From positions 1 to 6,551 of the forward strand of contig CANQGC010000166.1 in assembly GCA_947600345.1 (NCBI GenBank): a DNA stretch of 6,551 nucleotides, written 5' to 3'. The first letter of the stretch is position 1. Each line of letters starts with the position of its first letter. Below the pieces are notes generated by a model that searched no databases, was not told where the DNA came from, and was given only the letters and a program-made list of their open reading frames with translations. Positions 4,829 to 6,551 of the stretch are shown in pieces. This stretch comes from an uncultured Clostridia bacterium. Lineage in GTDB: Bacteria > Bacillota > Clostridia > Christensenellales > Aristaeellaceae. A program made the position numbers and the translations under genes.

Positions 4829-5392
4829 ATGCGCATTATAGCTGGAGAAGCCCGCGGGCGAACTTTGTTTGCGCCGGCAGGTGTACAGACGCGACCAACA
4901 TCGGATAAGATCCGGGGTTCACTGTTCAACATTTTGAACGGACGCGTCGCGGGCGCGCAGGTTTTGGATCTCTTCGGCGGCACCGGCGCGCTCGCGCTGG
5001 AGGCGCTCAGCCGCGGCGCAGCGTTTGCCGTGATTTCGGACAACAGCCGCTCGGCGGTGGAGGTCATTCGCCGCAACGCCGCCAACGTGCTCAAGGATGC
5101 GCTCGACGCGCGCGCGCTGATCCTCCGGGCCGACTACCGCAGCGCCATATCGGCGGTCGCGGGCAGGCGCTTCGATCTGGTGTTTCTGGATCCGCCCTAC
5201 CGGATGGCGGAGGCCTACGCGGACGCGATCGGCCGCCTGGAGGCCGGCGGGATGCTGGCGGAGGATGCGCTGATCGCCTGCGAGCGGGCGAGGGATGTGG
5301 AATTGGCCCTGCCGGAGGGCTTTGAGATCCGCGATTCGCGCGGATATGGCGATACCGCCATTGATTTTGCCGGCCGGAGGCGTGAGACATGA
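4829..5392 (+). CDS. rsmD: 16S rRNA (guanine(966)-N2)-methyltransferase RsmD (187 aa)
   Basis: This SAM-dependent enzyme methylates N2 of G966 of 16S rRNA during 30S assembly. The N-terminus RIIAGEARGRTLFAP (2-16) and RPTSDKIRGSLFNIL (22-36) are diagnostic of RsmD. The Rossmann SAM-binding loop is LDLFGGTGALALEAL (46-60), an acidic residue at 71 fits the ribose contact, and the catalytic DPPY is at 121-124. Length is normal for the family. The ATG is preceded by a modest AGGTG at 4819-4823. It is the first gene of the operon, and its TGA overlaps the coaD start (ATGA), the common rsmD-coaD order in Firmicutes. Confidence 0.96.
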   Translation: MRIIAGEARGRTLFAPAGVQTRPTSDKIRGSLFNILNGRVAGAQVLDLFGGTGALALEALSRGAAFAVISDNSRSAVEVIRRNAANVLKDALDARALILRADYRSAISAVAGRRFDLVFLDPPYRMAEAYADAIGRLEAGGMLAEDALIACERARDVELALPEGFEIRDSRGYGDTAIDFAGRRRET

Positions 5393-5889
5393 TTGCCGTG
5401 TACGCGGGCAGCTTTTCGCCGCCGACCAGGGGGCATTTGGACATCATCCGCCGGGCATCGGGCATGTTCGACGAGGTGATCGTCGCGGTGCTGTCGCAGA
5501 GGGAGAAGCGATATCGCTTCCCGCCGGAGCAGCGCCGGTCAATGCTCGAGCGCATCACCCGGGAGCTTTCCAACGTGCGGGTGATCTGCGATGAAGGGCT
5601 TCTGGTGGACGTCGTGCGCAGAGAGGGCGCGGACGTGATCCTCCGGGGCCTGCGCAACGGCTCCGACCTGCTGTTTGAGATGCAGCTGGCGGAGGCGAAT
5701 CGCCGCATCGGCGGCGTTGAGACCTTGTTCATTGGCTGTCTCCCCGAGTACAGCATGATCTCCTCGACCATCGTGCGGGACTGCGCCAGCCACGGCGCGC
5801 CCATCGAGTCGATGGTTCCGGAGGAGATTTCGGGGGAAATCTACACTGCATACGGCGTATCGCCGGCTGCGGAAAGGAAGGGCTTTTAA
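5389..5889 (+). CDS. coaD: Pantetheine-phosphate adenylyltransferase CoaD (166 aa)
   Basis: CoaD transfers AMP from ATP to 4'-phosphopantetheine, the penultimate step of coenzyme A synthesis. The nucleotidyltransferase signature is TRGH (13-16) with His16. Lys40 aligns without gaps with E. coli Lys42, RGLRNGSD (86-93) is the phosphate-binding segment, and EYSMISST (120-127) is the ISS motif. The usual GSFDP reads GSFSP, so the conserved Asp is Ser10, and the NPxKKP loop is diverged (SQREKRYRF), though Lys40 remains. Length is normal. A Shine-Dalgarno GGAGG (5376-5380) lies inside the end of rsmD, and the 4-bp overlap suggests coupled translation. The stop abuts the next gene's start codon. 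Confidence 0.95.
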   Translation: MIAVYAGSFSPPTRGHLDIIRRASGMFDEVIVAVLSQREKRYRFPPEQRRSMLERITRELSNVRVICDEGLLVDVVRREGADVILRGLRNGSDLLFEMQLAEANRRIGGVETLFIGCLPEYSMISSTIVRDCASHGAPIESMVPEEISGEIYTAYGVSPAAERKGF

Positions 5890-6549
5890 ATGGAACGCGA
5901 TCAGGAAAGATTCTACGAGGATGAGAATCAGGCCGATGCCACCGCACAGGGCCAAGAGAGCGCGCAACAGCCCGAGCCGGAGGAAGAAATCAATGATATG
6001 ACTTACTTCCTCGAGACGCTCCGCCATCTTCGCTCCGCCATCCAATCGGGAAAGAACGTTCCGTTGACCAACAAAAAGATCATCGATGCGGAGATGTGCC
6101 TGATGATGATCGGCGATCTCGAGCGCAACCTGCCGGACGCGGTGCAGTACGGCATGCAGATGTTCTCCGAGCGCGAGCGCATCATGGGCGATGCCGAGGA
6201 CGCCGCCATGAAGCGAATCTCCTCCGCGGAGATGCGCGCGAGCACGGCGCTGGAGAAGGCGAAGAGCACCGCGGAGCAGATCGTCGCCGACGCCGAGAAC
6301 GAGGCGCACGCCATACTTTCCGATGCGGAGGATCGCGCGGACCACATGGTGGAGGAGAGCGAGATCGTCCGCCAGGCCCGCGAGGAAGCGCGCGTCATCA
6401 AGAACGACGCCCGCGTGGAAGCCAGCGAGCTGCGCCTGAAGGCCAGCCACGACGCCTATCAGTTGCTCGCCTCCGTCGAGGATGAGCTCAGCGAATCTCT
6501 GAAAGCCGTCCGCCGCCGCCGCGCCGAGCTCGGCGACGAGCGCGAATAG
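5890..6549 (+). CDS. Coiled-coil protein downstream of coaD ('ATPase'/V-ATPase subunit H-like annotation)
   Basis: The protein is 219 aa, complete, highly charged and without membrane segments. Residues 1-37 are an acidic, Gln-rich, probably disordered tail. Residues 38-95 form a helical head (PLTNKKIIDAE, then LERNLPDAV). From about 95 to 212 it is a long Ala/Glu-rich helix with repeated AExxA-type spacing, including ESEIVRQAREEA (156-167). Clostridia often carry a protein of this layout after coaD, usually labelled 'ATPase' or vacuolar H+-ATPase subunit H because of its coiled coil, or compared with DivIVA. No nucleotide-binding motif is visible, so I would not call it an ATPase. Its role is unknown. 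AAAGGAAGG at about 5875-5882 and direct contact with the coaD stop support the ATG at 5890; the internal Met37 lacks a good ribosome site. Confidence 0.82.
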   Translation: MERDQERFYEDENQADATAQGQESAQQPEPEEEINDMTYFLETLRHLRSAIQSGKNVPLTNKKIIDAEMCLMMIGDLERNLPDAVQYGMQMFSERERIMGDAEDAAMKRISSAEMRASTALEKAKSTAEQIVADAENEAHAILSDAEDRADHMVEESEIVRQAREEARVIKNDARVEASELRLKASHDAYQLLASVEDELSESLKAVRRRRAELGDERE

Positions 6550-6551
6550 CC

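Noticed and set aside
5539..6450. Minus-strand 303-codon open frame over coaD and the coiled-coil gene
   Set aside because: It is antisense to two well-supported genes and shows only shadow composition.

Overview
The window looks like a chromosomal segment of a GC-rich, endospore-forming member of the Bacillota (Clostridia-like). Two tandem genes for alpha/beta-type small acid-soluble spore proteins (SASPs) indicate sporulation. The rsmD-coaD pair followed by a coiled-coil gene is a familiar Firmicutes arrangement. Coding DNA is GC-rich, while the promoter-bearing gaps are clearly AT-rich. I cannot name a genus from the sequence.

Layout. (1) Positions 1-546 hold no credible gene but are densely structured. 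About ten short, mostly perfect hairpins run from 5 to 252, including a 40-bp twin-hairpin module present twice. A 168-nt, nearly symmetric rod-like inverted repeat follows at 267-434, then a weak terminator-like hairpin. (2) Positions 547-1023 carry two SASP genes on the + strand, each with its own strong Shine-Dalgarno, followed by a strong terminator at 1068-1105. (3) Positions 1239-3337 (- strand) are a two-gene operon: a YesL-like DUF624 membrane protein, then a U32-family (TrhP/RlhA-like) iron-sulfur protein, coupled by a 4-bp ATGA overlap. (4) A divergent promoter region at 3338-3535 serves this operon and alr. The alr leader contains a 21-bp tandem repeat. (5) alr (alanine racemase) lies at 3536-4645 on the + strand. 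(6) An AT-rich gap at 4646-4828 carries a near-consensus extended -10 promoter. (7) Positions 4829-6549 are a tightly packed + strand operon: rsmD, coaD (4-bp overlap) and a coiled-coil protein that starts on the base after the coaD stop.

Functionally the genes are mostly housekeeping: D-alanine supply for peptidoglycan, 16S rRNA methylation, coenzyme A synthesis and probable RNA hydroxylation, next to spore DNA protection. The parts least explained by known genes are the structured 5' region, the repeated leader of alr, and the recurrence of one promoter form (TTGCAA, 17 bp, TATAAT or TATACT).
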